A DNA stretch of 64,000 bases, from assembly GCA_036260935.1 (NCBI GenBank), contig DATALQ010000039.1:14110-78109 (forward strand), read 5' to 3'. Shown here in pieces: positions 17,493 through 26,244 of the stretch. This DNA comes from JAEYOM01 sp036260935 (lineage in GTDB: Bacteria > Bacillota > Clostridia > Acetivibrionales > DTU013). The first letter of the stretch is position 1. Each line of letters starts with the position of its first letter. Position numbers and translations under genes: made by a program. Below the pieces are notes generated by a model, which worked only from the letters and a program-made list of their open reading frames with translations, was not told the origin of the DNA and did no database searches.

Positions 17493-17552
17493 CAGGCTAT
17501 TATCGATGGTCGGTCAGCAGGCGATGGCTTTTATTCAGGGCTTTGGATTTAT

Positions 17553-18197
17553 TCAAGCGTGGACAGCGGGGCACTGCAGGTTTTCCAGCCGGAGATCCGT
17601 CTCCGTCTGGTTTTCCGTAAGGATTTCCGACTGGCTTTCCTGTATTCTGTCCGGTGTCGTTTCAGGTACGGTTTCCCGTGTTCTGTCCGGCACCGGTTCC
17701 GGCGCTGTTTCCGGCGCTGCTTCTGGCACCATTTTCGGTGCTTGTTCCGGCGCTTGTTCCGGCGCTGTTTTCTTTAACTTTTCCTTGATTATCCCGGGCA
17801 TATTTGCAGGCTGCATCTCAATATGCCTGACAGGCTGGCTTTCGGGCTGTCCGGTGCTTATTCCCCCGCTCTTCTTGCAGATTTGGTCGTATAGCCCGTA
17901 CCACCTTTGAACACCGTTCTCCAGCCTGTAATAATGAAAAATATACAATACCACGAGCGCCGTGAGCGCTATATCGAGAAGTATCACCATCCAGAAGGCA
18001 TAGAAAACCGTTATGCCGTAAGCAACAAGCATCAAAAAGGTGAAGGTGATGGTTACTATCAGGTGTATGAGCCGTTCGTGCTGAATGAATCCTATCTGTG
18101 TCTTGTAATAATCGCGGAATATATTCCAGTCCTGGACATTTCCCGAGCGGATATAATATAGTATCCTATTTTCGTGGTCCATCAAATACCTGTACAT
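17553..18197 (-). CDS. Two-TM protein with Pro/Glu/Ala-repeat tail
   Basis: A 214-residue protein with two adjacent membrane helices at about residues 45-90, a cytosolic N-terminal segment, and from residue 140 a low-complexity tail built of imperfect PE repeats (APEQAPEQAPKMVPEAAPET). The DNA of the tail (17640-17770) is correspondingly repetitive. ATG 18197 has GGGGGTGG upstream. It is convergent with the ABC exporter. No family is recognised. Confidence 0.6.
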   Translation of the reverse strand: MYRYLMDHENRILYYIRSGNVQDWNIFRDYYKTQIGFIQHERLIHLIVTITFTFLMLVAYGITVFYAFWMVILLDIALTALVVLYIFHYYRLENGVQRWYGLYDQICKKSGGISTGQPESQPVRHIEMQPANMPGIIKEKLKKTAPEQAPEQAPKMVPEAAPETAPEPVPDRTRETVPETTPDRIQESQSEILTENQTETDLRLENLQCPAVHA

Positions 18198-18299
18198 AAG
18201 TCCACCCCCACAAAATCGACAGCCTGTAATCATCTCCTCTATTTTATACTTATTTTCAACTTTTTTCCAGTCAAATTATTTAACCCTCACAATTTTGCA

Positions 18300-19514
18300 T
18301 TAATCTTCGAAATAAACGGTAGCACTCATGCCCAGCCTTACTTTGGGATCCGGTTCGAATGAGATCCTGACGTCGAAGTAACCCGCGTTCTGCTTCTTTA
18401 TGCCTAGCCCGGAGATCGTTTCGATATTTCCCTCGAAGGATTTGCCAGGTATTCCGTCAAATACGATGGTAACATCGTCCCCTTCATCCAGGCTGCCGAT
18501 ATCTATCTCATCCACTTCCGCGATCACAACCATATCCGATTTGGCATACAGCTTTGCCAGCGGCTGGTCCTTCTGTACCGGCTGTCCGGCTGCTACGAAT
18601 ATATCACCGAGTACTCCGTCCCTGCCTGCCTTTATAGTATTATCGATATCGTTTATCGAGGCAGTTTCCCTGTCGCTGCTATTATCCGCATTTTCCTTAC
18701 CGTAGCCTGTCAGGTCGCCCCCGACCATTTCGAAAAGAAGATCGCCCTTTTTTACCTTCTGGCCTTCAGAGACATGTACCTTTAGAACGGAACCCTGTGA
18801 GGTCACAGGCACGGGATCGATCCTCGAGACCTTCCCCGTCCCTACCCTGCTCTCCGCACTGTAATCCTCCTTCCTGAACAAGCTTACGGTGTCACCGTTC
18901 TGGAGGGATCCCCGCTCAAGCTCCACAGAGAATTTATCCCGGTTTACGCCAATTACCCCACCTTCCCCTGTGAACCTAGCATTTAAGCTATTTTTAACAT
19001 ACAGCAGCTCTCCTGCATGTATAGTTTTGTTCTCCGCCTTATTGTAGGCGCCAGTGACAGCGGCGTTTACGACAAGTCCCGGATCAGGCTCGATATAACA
19101 CAATGCTCCGTACCTTGCCTGCACGGTCTGCGCATAATCCCCTGATACGGTCCTGACGGCGGTAACCGAGCCGTCACGCGGCGAATAGACCTTTACCGTA
19201 TTAAGCTCAAACAGTACGTCGTCCTTTGATACATCGTCGCCCCGCCTTACATCCAAATACTCCAGCAAACCTCCGAATGGAGCGGAAATCGTATGGGAAT
19301 CGACCGCTTCAACAGTCCCTGATGCCGATTTCTCTCCCGGGGCAACAATCGCCTGGCTTCTGCCCTCCGCTGGGCCTCTTCCGTCCTGCGGGAGCCCGAT
19401 ATCGTAGGAATAGTTGTCAGTCTCAGCCAAAGCTGCCGTAGCATCCCCTGTGCAGCCTGTAAATTGAAACGGCAGCACAATGATCATCAATAATAGACAA
19501 ACAATTTTTTTCAT
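18300..19514 (-). CDS. HlyD/MacA-like efflux adaptor lipoprotein
   Basis: A 404-residue membrane-fusion (periplasmic adaptor-type) protein. A lipoprotein signal peptide ends in FTGC (Cys20). Lipoyl/barrel-sandwich halves are visible at ISAPFGGLLEYLDVRRGDDV and in a second copy near LKVHVSEGQKVKKGDLLFE, and the C-terminus ends with the beta-domain pattern VRLGMSATVYFED. It is the third gene of an operon with an FtsX-type permease (23 bases upstream) and an ATPase, i.e. a MacA-like partner in a MacAB-like system. Confidence 0.82.
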   Translation of the reverse strand: MKKIVCLLLMIIVLPFQFTGCTGDATAALAETDNYSYDIGLPQDGRGPAEGRSQAIVAPGEKSASGTVEAVDSHTISAPFGGLLEYLDVRRGDDVSKDDVLFELNTVKVYSPRDGSVTAVRTVSGDYAQTVQARYGALCYIEPDPGLVVNAAVTGAYNKAENKTIHAGELLYVKNSLNARFTGEGGVIGVNRDKFSVELERGSLQNGDTVSLFRKEDYSAESRVGTGKVSRIDPVPVTSQGSVLKVHVSEGQKVKKGDLLFEMVGGDLTGYGKENADNSSDRETASINDIDNTIKAGRDGVLGDIFVAAGQPVQKDQPLAKLYAKSDMVVIAEVDEIDIGSLDEGDDVTIVFDGIPGKSFEGNIETISGLGIKKQNAGYFDVRISFEPDPKVRLGMSATVYFED

Positions 19515-19537
19515 TTAAATACTCCCCCTCATCCTGT

Positions 19538-21886
19538 TCACTCAACGCTCTTGAGCGCCTGCACCATGTCTACGGTGCTGACCCTGCGGGTCAAAAATAC
19601 CTGTATGAGTATTGAAAATATAAGCGTTATAGCGCATGCTGCGACTATACTGACCGGCGATACGTACGCGGCAAAAACCATATCCTCAGGTTCGCTCGAT
19701 TTCATGACCATTTCCGTCAGCCACATGCCCGGGATTATTCCCGAAAGTGTTCCGATAACGGATATTATCATGTTTTCCTTTATTATCAGCGAACGTACTT
19801 CTCTTCTGTGATAGCCCAAAACCTTCAGCGTAGCGAACTCACGGGTCCTTTCCAAAAAATTCAGTATGCCCATGTTGTAAAGCACGACCAATGCCAGCAG
19901 CAGCGCGAACGCAGCCAACAACCCCGCTATGCTGTTGATGCCCTGCAGCCCGGTGATAGTCTTTTCTTTTGATACTTTCACCCATTTGACACCGTTAGTT
20001 TCGTCAAGGTCCTCGAGGTATCGTACACCGCCGGGTCCCGGAGTATCGACAAGTATTTCAGTGGGCTGGAAAGCTCCCTTTCCGAGCGCTTCCCATACGG
20101 ATTCGTACATATACAGCCCCTGTCCGATCTGTACCGGGGCAAGCCTTTCGATGGTCGCCGGGATCTGCTTCGATTCGCCGGGCAGCTTGAGGTATAATCT
20201 GTCCCCGGTTTTTAGCCCCATCAGCTGCGCCAGCTTTTCTGTCATAATTACAGGAGTCCCCGTGTTGGCGCCATTGCCTGAAGTTCCACCTGCGCCCCGT
20301 ACAGCCGGCGAGCCGAGTGATATAAGGCTCTGATCGTCCTCTATCACGGTAAGTACGACAGTCCGGCTGTTCGTAGCCGTTTTCCCGCTTTTTAGGCCTT
20401 TTATGCTGATAGCCTTTTCCATTATGCACTCCGCCACCCCGCCAGTGACGCGCCTGTCGTATGCATCCGGGCTGCCGGCATTTTCGTTCAGCTCTGCGCT
20501 TAAGTCATAGCGCAGAGTATTTCCGTAATAGGTATCAATGAGATAATCTACCGAATCAAGTATCCCAAATCCTGTGACTATCAGGGCAGTACAGCCGAGA
20601 ACACCTATCAGGGCCATCAATGAACGGGATTTACTCCGGAATAGATTACGTTGTATCATTTTTGCGTTGAAACTCAAAGCCGACCATATGGCCGTGAACC
20701 TTTCCAACAGGATCCTGCTGCCTGACCTGGGCGGCTTAGGCCGGAGCAGTGAAGCCGACATTTCCGAAATATTCCTCCTGCATATGATAAAGCAGATGAG
20801 ACAGGTCAGTAGTACCGACAAGATGCAGATCGCCAGTGCTGCTGACGAAAGCGGGGCTTCATAGGTAACAGGCAGTACATAAAGCTCCGACATGACATCA
20901 AGAAGGAACGGCGGTAAAGTACGTCTTCCGATCAGGAGCCCTGCAGTCGAGCCGATAGCCGACGGGAAAAACGCATAGGCCATATAATGGCGCAATATGC
21001 AGCCTGTACCGTATCCCAGGGACTTCATGATACCCATCTGCGTGCGCTGATTGTCCATCATTCTGGTCATTGTTGTAAGGACTATAAGGGCCGAGACTGC
21101 AAAGAAAAGTATCGGAAATACACGCGATAGCGATCGGTATTCATTTACTTCACTCCTTATAGTCTCTGTGCTTCTGTGGGATTTCCGATCCTTTACGAAA
21201 GTCCTGGGCAGCATACGCTCGATTTCCGCCTTCACCGCCCCGGCTTCCGATTCGTTTCCCAGGAGCACGCATATCTCATTCACGGGAAGCCCTTCGAAGG
21301 AGTCAAGATTGGCATATATGAACCCATACTGCTTTGGCTCCGGGATTATGTCCTTTGCCGTAAAAACATATTCCGGACTGCGGATCAGACCGCGTATCAG
21401 AAATGTTATCTTCCTTCCCGCTATTTTGAGTGTAATACCATCCCCCGGCAACAGGCCGCGCGCCGCAGCAAATTGCTTATCCAGCAGGCAGCCCTGCAGA
21501 TCATCCTTGGTCAAGGGCTTTCCGTCGTCAATTTTTGGAATATTGATACGCGCTGCGCCGTCAACTGCATGAAGCGTCAGCTTGGGATCCCCGGGCAGCG
21601 ATGTTTCCACTTCTCCGCTGAATCTGCCCTGTGCATCAGATACACCCTTAAGTCCGGTAATCCTGTCGATCTCTGCCGGACCGGCGGATTTAGCGATTAC
21701 CCAGAGGTCCGACAATCTATATTCCTCGAAGTGCCGATCGAGAGACAGGTCGATATTGCGCCATGCCCCATCCAGCCCGCTGAACACGAGAACTCCCAAA
21801 GCGCTGAGTATGATGATGGATATGAACTGCCCCTTTGCGCGTAAAATCTCTCTTATAAACTTCCTTAGCAAAGCGCTTCCTACCAT
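19538..21886 (-). CDS. FtsX-family ABC permease (large, two FtsX domains)
   Basis: A 782-residue permease. An N-terminal TM (GQFISIIILSALGVLVFSGLDG) is followed by a large extracytoplasmic domain, a first three-TM FtsX core near residues 260-370, a second TM and extracytoplasmic domain from about 415, and a last FtsX core (TREFATLKVLGYHRREVRSL...). This is the long, duplicated form used for export of lipids, peptides or antimicrobials. The start overlaps the ATPase stop by seven bases. Confidence 0.87.
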   Translation of the reverse strand: MVGSALLRKFIREILRAKGQFISIIILSALGVLVFSGLDGAWRNIDLSLDRHFEEYRLSDLWVIAKSAGPAEIDRITGLKGVSDAQGRFSGEVETSLPGDPKLTLHAVDGAARINIPKIDDGKPLTKDDLQGCLLDKQFAAARGLLPGDGITLKIAGRKITFLIRGLIRSPEYVFTAKDIIPEPKQYGFIYANLDSFEGLPVNEICVLLGNESEAGAVKAEIERMLPRTFVKDRKSHRSTETIRSEVNEYRSLSRVFPILFFAVSALIVLTTMTRMMDNQRTQMGIMKSLGYGTGCILRHYMAYAFFPSAIGSTAGLLIGRRTLPPFLLDVMSELYVLPVTYEAPLSSAALAICILSVLLTCLICFIICRRNISEMSASLLRPKPPRSGSRILLERFTAIWSALSFNAKMIQRNLFRSKSRSLMALIGVLGCTALIVTGFGILDSVDYLIDTYYGNTLRYDLSAELNENAGSPDAYDRRVTGGVAECIMEKAISIKGLKSGKTATNSRTVVLTVIEDDQSLISLGSPAVRGAGGTSGNGANTGTPVIMTEKLAQLMGLKTGDRLYLKLPGESKQIPATIERLAPVQIGQGLYMYESVWEALGKGAFQPTEILVDTPGPGGVRYLEDLDETNGVKWVKVSKEKTITGLQGINSIAGLLAAFALLLALVVLYNMGILNFLERTREFATLKVLGYHRREVRSLIIKENMIISVIGTLSGIIPGMWLTEMVMKSSEPEDMVFAAYVSPVSIVAACAITLIFSILIQVFLTRRVSTVDMVQALKSVE

Positions 21887-22581
21887 GTGATCGCCTCCAC
21901 CGGCACAGGCGAATCTGCATGCTCCACCGACTCTATACCGCCGTTTTTCATTCGGACCACACGGTCGGCAATCGGCGCCATAAGCGCGTTATGTGTTATG
22001 ATCGCCACAGTGGTACCGAACTTTTTGGAAACATCGGCAAGGAGCCTCAGTACCTGCAGGCCGGTTTTCGAGTCAAGCGCGCCCGTTGGCTCATCGCACA
22101 GCATCAACGTGGGGTTCTTGCACAGCGCCCTTGCTATAGAAACCCGCTGCTGCTCCCCGCCCGAGAGCTGTGCCGGGAAATTGTCCATCCTGTCCTTCAG
22201 ACCGACCTGCTCGAGAACATCCCTGGGATCCAGAGGTTGTTTGCAGACCTGCTGCGCCAGTTCTACATTTTCCAGTGCCGTAAGGTTCGGCATCAGGTTG
22301 TAGAACTGAAATACAAAGCCGACGTCCAACCTTCGGTAATCTGTAAGAGCGCTTTCCCTGAGGCTTGTGATCTCCCTGCCCCCCACGTTTATACTTCCCG
22401 AGGTAACCCGGTCCATACCGCCGAGAAGGTTGAGCACGGTCGTCTTGCCTGCACCGCTGGGTCCGAGCACTATGCACAGCTCGCCTTTTTCAATTTCGAA
22501 GCTTACGTCATTTGCGGCAAGAACGGCATTCGATCCGCTCCTGTATTCCTTCGTAACGTTTTTGAATGTAATGTAACCCAC
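21880..22581 (-). CDS. LolD/MacB-type ABC transporter ATP-binding protein
   Basis: A 233-residue ATPase with Walker A GPSGAGKTT, signature LSGGEQQRVSIARAL and Walker B LMLCDEPTGALDS. The ALDSKTG pattern places it with the LolD/MacB/SalX group, partners of FtsX-type permeases. A GTG at 22581 is chosen as start because GGGGGA lies seven bases upstream; the in-frame ATG further up would lie inside the operator. First gene of the efflux operon. Confidence 0.9.
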   Translation of the reverse strand: MGYITFKNVTKEYRSGSNAVLAANDVSFEIEKGELCIVLGPSGAGKTTVLNLLGGMDRVTSGSINVGGREITSLRESALTDYRRLDVGFVFQFYNLMPNLTALENVELAQQVCKQPLDPRDVLEQVGLKDRMDNFPAQLSGGEQQRVSIARALCKNPTLMLCDEPTGALDSKTGLQVLRLLADVSKKFGTTVAIITHNALMAPIADRVVRMKNGGIESVEHADSPVPVEAITW

Positions 22582-22600
22582 TGCTATTCCCCCTTTTTGG

Positions 22601-22616
22601 TGAATGAATTCATTCA
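22601..22616. promoter_or_regulatory. TetR operator in front of the efflux operon
   Basis: The perfect 16-bp palindrome TGAATGAATTCATTCA lies 20 bases before the ATPase start, between it and the TetR gene. A near-identical copy stands upstream of the TetR gene (23276-23291). Confidence 0.7.
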
Positions 22617-22649
22617 CTCGAATGACAAAAAATTTTATTTACCCCTGCT

Positions 22650-23228
22650 TTAATCCTGTTCTACTCCCAAGATGCGATAAAACACCTGTCTGATCACCTT
22701 TATGGTATCAGGTACTCCTCGCATCTGAACTTTTTCATGTATCGACATGGCACCGTAAATAAGAAAATCGGCGGCAGCGTCAGGGTACGGGCAGTCGAAG
22801 CTTCCGTCCCGGTTTCCCTCTTCAATCAATTCCCTGAGCTGTGGTATGAGTCCTTTGAATATATTTTCCGAGATTCTGCGGTGGACTTCGCTATTATCCT
22901 TTTTATGCAATATGCTTACAAGCCGCGATTCAGCTATACTCCCGACCGTATCGAAGTATTTGTCCAATCTCTCTTTTGCGCTGGTTCCCTGCTTGAATTT
23001 CAAGCCCAGGACGACCTTCAGGAACTCTGTACCGAACTTGGAGGCAACAGCGTCCAAGAGCTCCAGCTTCGATTTGAAATATCGGTAGGGCAACCCCTGC
23101 GATATACCTATCGATTGGGCGACATCGGACATCATTGTCTCCTCGTAGCCCTTTTCTTCAAATAGCTTGCGGGCGGCTTCTATTATCTCTTCTTTTCTTT
23201 CCTCGGGTTCCTTTGAAACGCGCGGCAA
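22650..23228 (-). CDS. TetR/AcrR-family repressor of the MacAB-like efflux operon
   Basis: A 192-residue regulator with an N-terminal TetR helix-turn-helix (IIEAARKLFEEKGYEETMMSDVAQSIGISQGLPYRYFKSK) and a helical ligand domain. Start is TTG 23228 with GGTGGAG five bases upstream. It is transcribed toward the ABC efflux genes with a 68-base gap that holds an operator; the same operator precedes its own gene. Autoregulation plus repression of the pump is therefore likely. Confidence 0.88.
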   Translation of the reverse strand: MPRVSKEPEERKEEIIEAARKLFEEKGYEETMMSDVAQSIGISQGLPYRYFKSKLELLDAVASKFGTEFLKVVLGLKFKQGTSAKERLDKYFDTVGSIAESRLVSILHKKDNSEVHRRISENIFKGLIPQLRELIEEGNRDGSFDCPYPDAAADFLIYGAMSIHEKVQMRGVPDTIKVIRQVFYRILGVEQD

Positions 23229-23275
23229 TCTGCTCCACCTGCCATCATAAGTAATTATTTCCAGTATAGCATGAG

Positions 23276-23291
23276 TGAATGAATTCAGTCA
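23276..23291. promoter_or_regulatory. TetR operator in front of the TetR gene
   Basis: TGAATGAATTCAGTCA differs at one base from the operator at 22601-22616. It lies about 50 bases upstream of the TetR start. Confidence 0.65.
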
Positions 23292-23330
23292 ATAGATTTA
23301 TTCAAATTCATGGGAAAACAGATAATATGT

Positions 23331-23412
23331 AGGGCATCGCAGCATGAATAAGGGGACTGCTGCATTACTATAAGGGCATCATAGCATGAATAAGGGCATT
23401 GCAGCTTGAAAA
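23331..23412. repeat. Imperfect direct repeats, intergenic
   Basis: Three copies of AGGGCAT[C/T] followed by a GCAGC-like stretch begin at 23331, 23373 and 23393; the first two continue with AGCATGAATAAGGG. The 250-base gap between the TetR and transglutaminase genes holds nothing else apart from the operator. Confidence 0.5.
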
Positions 23413-23478
23413 CCATGCAAGGCGGCAATGCCCAGGTATATTTTTGCCGATTGTAATATACCACTGCCTTACGCAGCT

Positions 23479-24363
23479 TTAATCCAGTGTGAACTCTCTA
23501 ACGCCCTGGCCGGTGAAGCTCATTATCGTACCTGAAGCCCTCAGACCAGGCGTTTCCTCATAGAGGTCAAATATACGCATATCACCTTTGGAGGCAAGGT
23601 CTGCCGCCTTGTCGAGCAAAGCGTATTCCTCCGCTGTCGTATCCTTTTCCTCTTTAAGCATCAGGCCCCAGCAATCCCACGGGAGAAGTTCGACCTTTTT
23701 CAGCGAAGCAATATCCCTTAGCATATCGCCGCGTACAAAGCCTAGTCCCTTCATGTCGAATATGCCGAAGGTATCCGGATCGGCAGCGCCGCTGCGGCAA
23801 AGCTTCCAGGCTTCACAGCCCGTTACGAACTGCCCGGCCGGCATATCGAGAGGATCGAAGCCAATCCCCAGTACATCCCTCTGGAGCCTGTCAAGCTGCG
23901 CATCAACACTCACCCATCTGTTTTCTTCATTGTTCCAGTATTCACACATCCAATGATCTTCATAATGATTGGGTATGAAATAGGTGCCGAAGCCGCAGCG
24001 CGCACGCGCGGGTATCCCCTTCGAGCGAAGTATGGAACAAAGGAAAACCGAATAATCCCGGCAGTTGCCTATAAAGCGTTTATCGAGGGATCTCGGAATG
24101 TCGAGCGGCGAATTGTCGATACCTGTAATCACATCCAGTATTGCCGGGACATTTCTCGACTGGACATGCTGCTGCTGTTCGTCTGTCAGATTAACACCAT
24201 ACCTTTGTGCCCAGAAGATGTGCAGGAAAAGTCCGTGGATCGCCTCTACGATCTCCTTTATGCTGCTTTTTGAAAATACTTCGAATAGCGCGGCGTGCCT
24301 GCCCGGTTCGGTGATAATGCTTTGGGATACGTAATAACCAGGTAACTCAATCTTTCTTTTCAT
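23479..24363 (-). CDS. Transglutaminase-like protein
   Basis: A 294-residue protein of the transglutaminase/protease-like fold. The catalytic triad is visible as Cys in GNCRDYSVFLCSILRSKGIP, His in HYEDHWMCEYW and Asp in WVSVDAQLD. No signal peptide is seen, so it is probably cytosolic. Family members act as peptidases, amidases or cross-linkers; substrate unknown. GAGGAG precedes the ATG. It stands alone between the TetR region and the Rrf2 gene. Confidence 0.8.
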   Translation of the reverse strand: MKRKIELPGYYVSQSIITEPGRHAALFEVFSKSSIKEIVEAIHGLFLHIFWAQRYGVNLTDEQQQHVQSRNVPAILDVITGIDNSPLDIPRSLDKRFIGNCRDYSVFLCSILRSKGIPARARCGFGTYFIPNHYEDHWMCEYWNNEENRWVSVDAQLDRLQRDVLGIGFDPLDMPAGQFVTGCEAWKLCRSGAADPDTFGIFDMKGLGFVRGDMLRDIASLKKVELLPWDCWGLMLKEEKDTTAEEYALLDKAADLASKGDMRIFDLYEETPGLRASGTIMSFTGQGVREFTLD

Positions 24364-24466
24364 AAAATATCACTCCTCAGCTTCCATAATAGCAGAGAAG
24401 CTATGGGTTCGCCCCACATTTCCTGCACGAATATGTGGAGCGGCATTACGAATATGTGCGGAAGTC

Positions 24467-24892
24467 TCAAATATTCAATTTGGACTTTTGTTTCTTGACC
24501 AGATCTGCGAGAGTAACGTTGTCAACTACGCTGCTGATGGCCTGATCGAGCTGCTTCCACAGATCCAGCGTGGCGCAGGTCTCGCAGCGCGGACATTGGT
24601 TGGGATCGTCCTCCATGCACGCGACCGGAACCAGACTTCCCTCGATAAGCCTTAAGATTGCCCCTACCGTATATTCCTCGGCAGGCCGCGCCAGCTTATA
24701 GCCGCCCTGCGCTCCGCGGGTACTCTTGACGAACTTCGCGCGGCTCAGAACCATAATGATCTGTTCCAGATATTTGTCCGATATCTGCTGCCTGGCTGAA
24801 ATCGCTTTTATGGTAATATATTCTCCATTGTCGTTCATAGCAAGGTCCAGCATCAACCGCAAAGCATACCGGCCTTTTGTCGATATTTTCAT
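24467..24892 (-). CDS. Rrf2-family regulator (CymR/IscR-like)
   Basis: A 141-residue Rrf2 regulator: MKISTKGRYALRLMLDLA, ISDKYLEQIIMVLSRAKFVKS and the wing GAQGGYKLARP. Four cysteines (C92, C100, C103, C106) lie in the cluster-binding loop, as in iron-sulfur Rrf2 proteins, while the sulfur-gene context points to a CymR-type cysteine-metabolism repressor. ATG 24892 has GGTGAGG upstream; a promoter (TTGAAT at 24941-24946 and TATAAT at 24918-24923 on the minus strand, 17 bp) precedes it. It is divergent from the cystathionine gamma-synthase/lyase gene and is the best candidate to bind the sulfur element described below. Confidence 0.85.
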   Translation of the reverse strand: MKISTKGRYALRLMLDLAMNDNGEYITIKAISARQQISDKYLEQIIMVLSRAKFVKSTRGAQGGYKLARPAEEYTVGAILRLIEGSLVPVACMEDDPNQCPRCETCATLDLWKQLDQAISSVVDNVTLADLVKKQKSKLNI

Positions 24893-24977
24893 AACCTCAC
24901 CATCCTGTCCAATCAAGATTATATTATATGGATGGCATTAATTCAATAAACTCCGGCGAGACTTGAATAACAATAAA

Positions 24978-25050
24978 GCATATATGTTTAATATGCTATT
25001 GACACAATCTCTGTTTTAAATTATGATTTATTTCATATAAATACTATATG
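24978..25050 (+). promoter_or_regulatory. Sulfur-gene promoter with two AT-rich palindromes
   Basis: TTGACA (24999-25004) and TATGAT (25022-25027) are spaced exactly 17 bp. A palindrome GCATATATGTTTAATATGC (24978-24996) lies just upstream, and CATATAAATACTATATG (25034-25050) falls over the start point. The first contains CATATATGTTTA, also present in front of cysK1 (30489-30500). Confidence 0.65.
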
Positions 25051-25079
25051 ATTTGTGGGTTTGTATCAGGGGGAAAGAG

Positions 25080-26216
25080 ATGGATTTTAATACGCTTTGC
25101 GTTCACGGCTGCAGCGATAGATACGATAAGACCGGCGCTGTCAGCGTACCAATATTTCAAACAGCCACCTTTACTCATCCGGGAGTCGGGCAAAGCATGG
25201 GGTATGACTATTCCAGGCTGCAGAACCCGACTCGCGAACACCTGGAAAAAACAATATCGCTGCTGGAGCAGGGGTGTGATACGCTTGCTTTTTCTACCGG
25301 AATGGCGGCCGTTACGGCAATGATGGAGCTTTTTTCACCGGGCGACCATATCATCGCCTCGGACGACCTCTATGGAGGCACCAGAAGGCTATTCGGCAGT
25401 ATTTCCTCCAAAAACGGGATATCCTTCGATCTGATAGATACAGCTGACATTCAGGCAGTCGAGTCGCTGATAAGGGCGGAAACCAGGGCAGTATTCGTAG
25501 AAACACCCACCAACCCCATGATGCAGGTCACCGATATCGCGGCCGTTTCTGAACTAGCCAAACGATATGGACTCCTGCTGATAGTCGACAATACATTCCT
25601 GACCCCTTATTATCAGAAGCCGCTGACGCTGGGGGCGGATATTGTCATACACAGCGGTACAAAATATCTTGGCGGGCATAACGATACCCTGGCCGGTTTT
25701 CTTGTCGCAGCGGACCAAAAATTGTCCGAACGCCTACGCTTCATTTACAAGACTACGGGCGCCTGCCTTTCACCCTTTGACAGCTGGCTCATAATACGCG
25801 GGATAAAGACTCTGGCGGTTCGTATGGACAGGCAGCAGGAAACCGCAGGCACCATTGCCCGCTGGCTGCTCAGGCAGGATAAGATCCGTTCGGTCCATTA
25901 TGCGGGTTTGCCCGACCATCCCGGCTATGAGGTTTCGTTGAAACAGTCGACCGGTTTCGGAGGTATGATCTCCTTTGAAACAGACTGTGAAGAGACTGCG
26001 GTCCGCATACTGAACAGGGTTTCCCTGATAGAATACGCCGAAAGTTTGGGCGGAACCGAAACGCTCATCACATATCCCATGCTTCAGACGCATACGGACG
26101 TTCCGAAGGAAGAGCGCGAACGCAAGGGTATAAATGAAAAACTCCTGCGCCTTTCAGCAGGGCTTGAGAGCGTCATAGACCTGATAGCGGACCTTGAACA
26201 GGCGATAAACGCCTGA
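25080..26216 (+). CDS. Cystathionine gamma-synthase/lyase-type PLP enzyme
   Basis: A 378-residue member of the Cys/Met-metabolism PLP family. PLP-site features are visible: YDYSRLQNPTR, the Tyr/Gly region FSTGMAAVTA, the Asp of LIVDNTFLTPYY, and the Schiff-base Lys in IHSGTKYLGGH. The family includes MetB (cystathionine gamma-synthase), MccB (gamma-lyase) and homocysteine gamma-lyase; the exact reaction cannot be read. ATG 25080 follows AGGGGGAAAGAG. A PatB/MalY-type C-S lyase follows after 28 bases, so the pair likely forms a transsulfuration operon. Confidence 0.85.
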   Translation: MDFNTLCVHGCSDRYDKTGAVSVPIFQTATFTHPGVGQSMGYDYSRLQNPTREHLEKTISLLEQGCDTLAFSTGMAAVTAMMELFSPGDHIIASDDLYGGTRRLFGSISSKNGISFDLIDTADIQAVESLIRAETRAVFVETPTNPMMQVTDIAAVSELAKRYGLLLIVDNTFLTPYYQKPLTLGADIVIHSGTKYLGGHNDTLAGFLVAADQKLSERLRFIYKTTGACLSPFDSWLIIRGIKTLAVRMDRQQETAGTIARWLLRQDKIRSVHYAGLPDHPGYEVSLKQSTGFGGMISFETDCEETAVRILNRVSLIEYAESLGGTETLITYPMLQTHTDVPKEERERKGINEKLLRLSAGLESVIDLIADLEQAINA

Positions 26217-26244
26217 GCTGGCTTTAAGAATTGGAGGGCTTACT

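Noticed and set aside
24893..25079. SAM riboswitch or T-box leader before the sulfur genes
   Set aside because: The leader regions before the cystathionine-type, cysK and metY-type genes are short; no T-box AGGGTGGNACCGCG word or SAM-box core was seen, and promoter-proximal palindromes explain regulation better.
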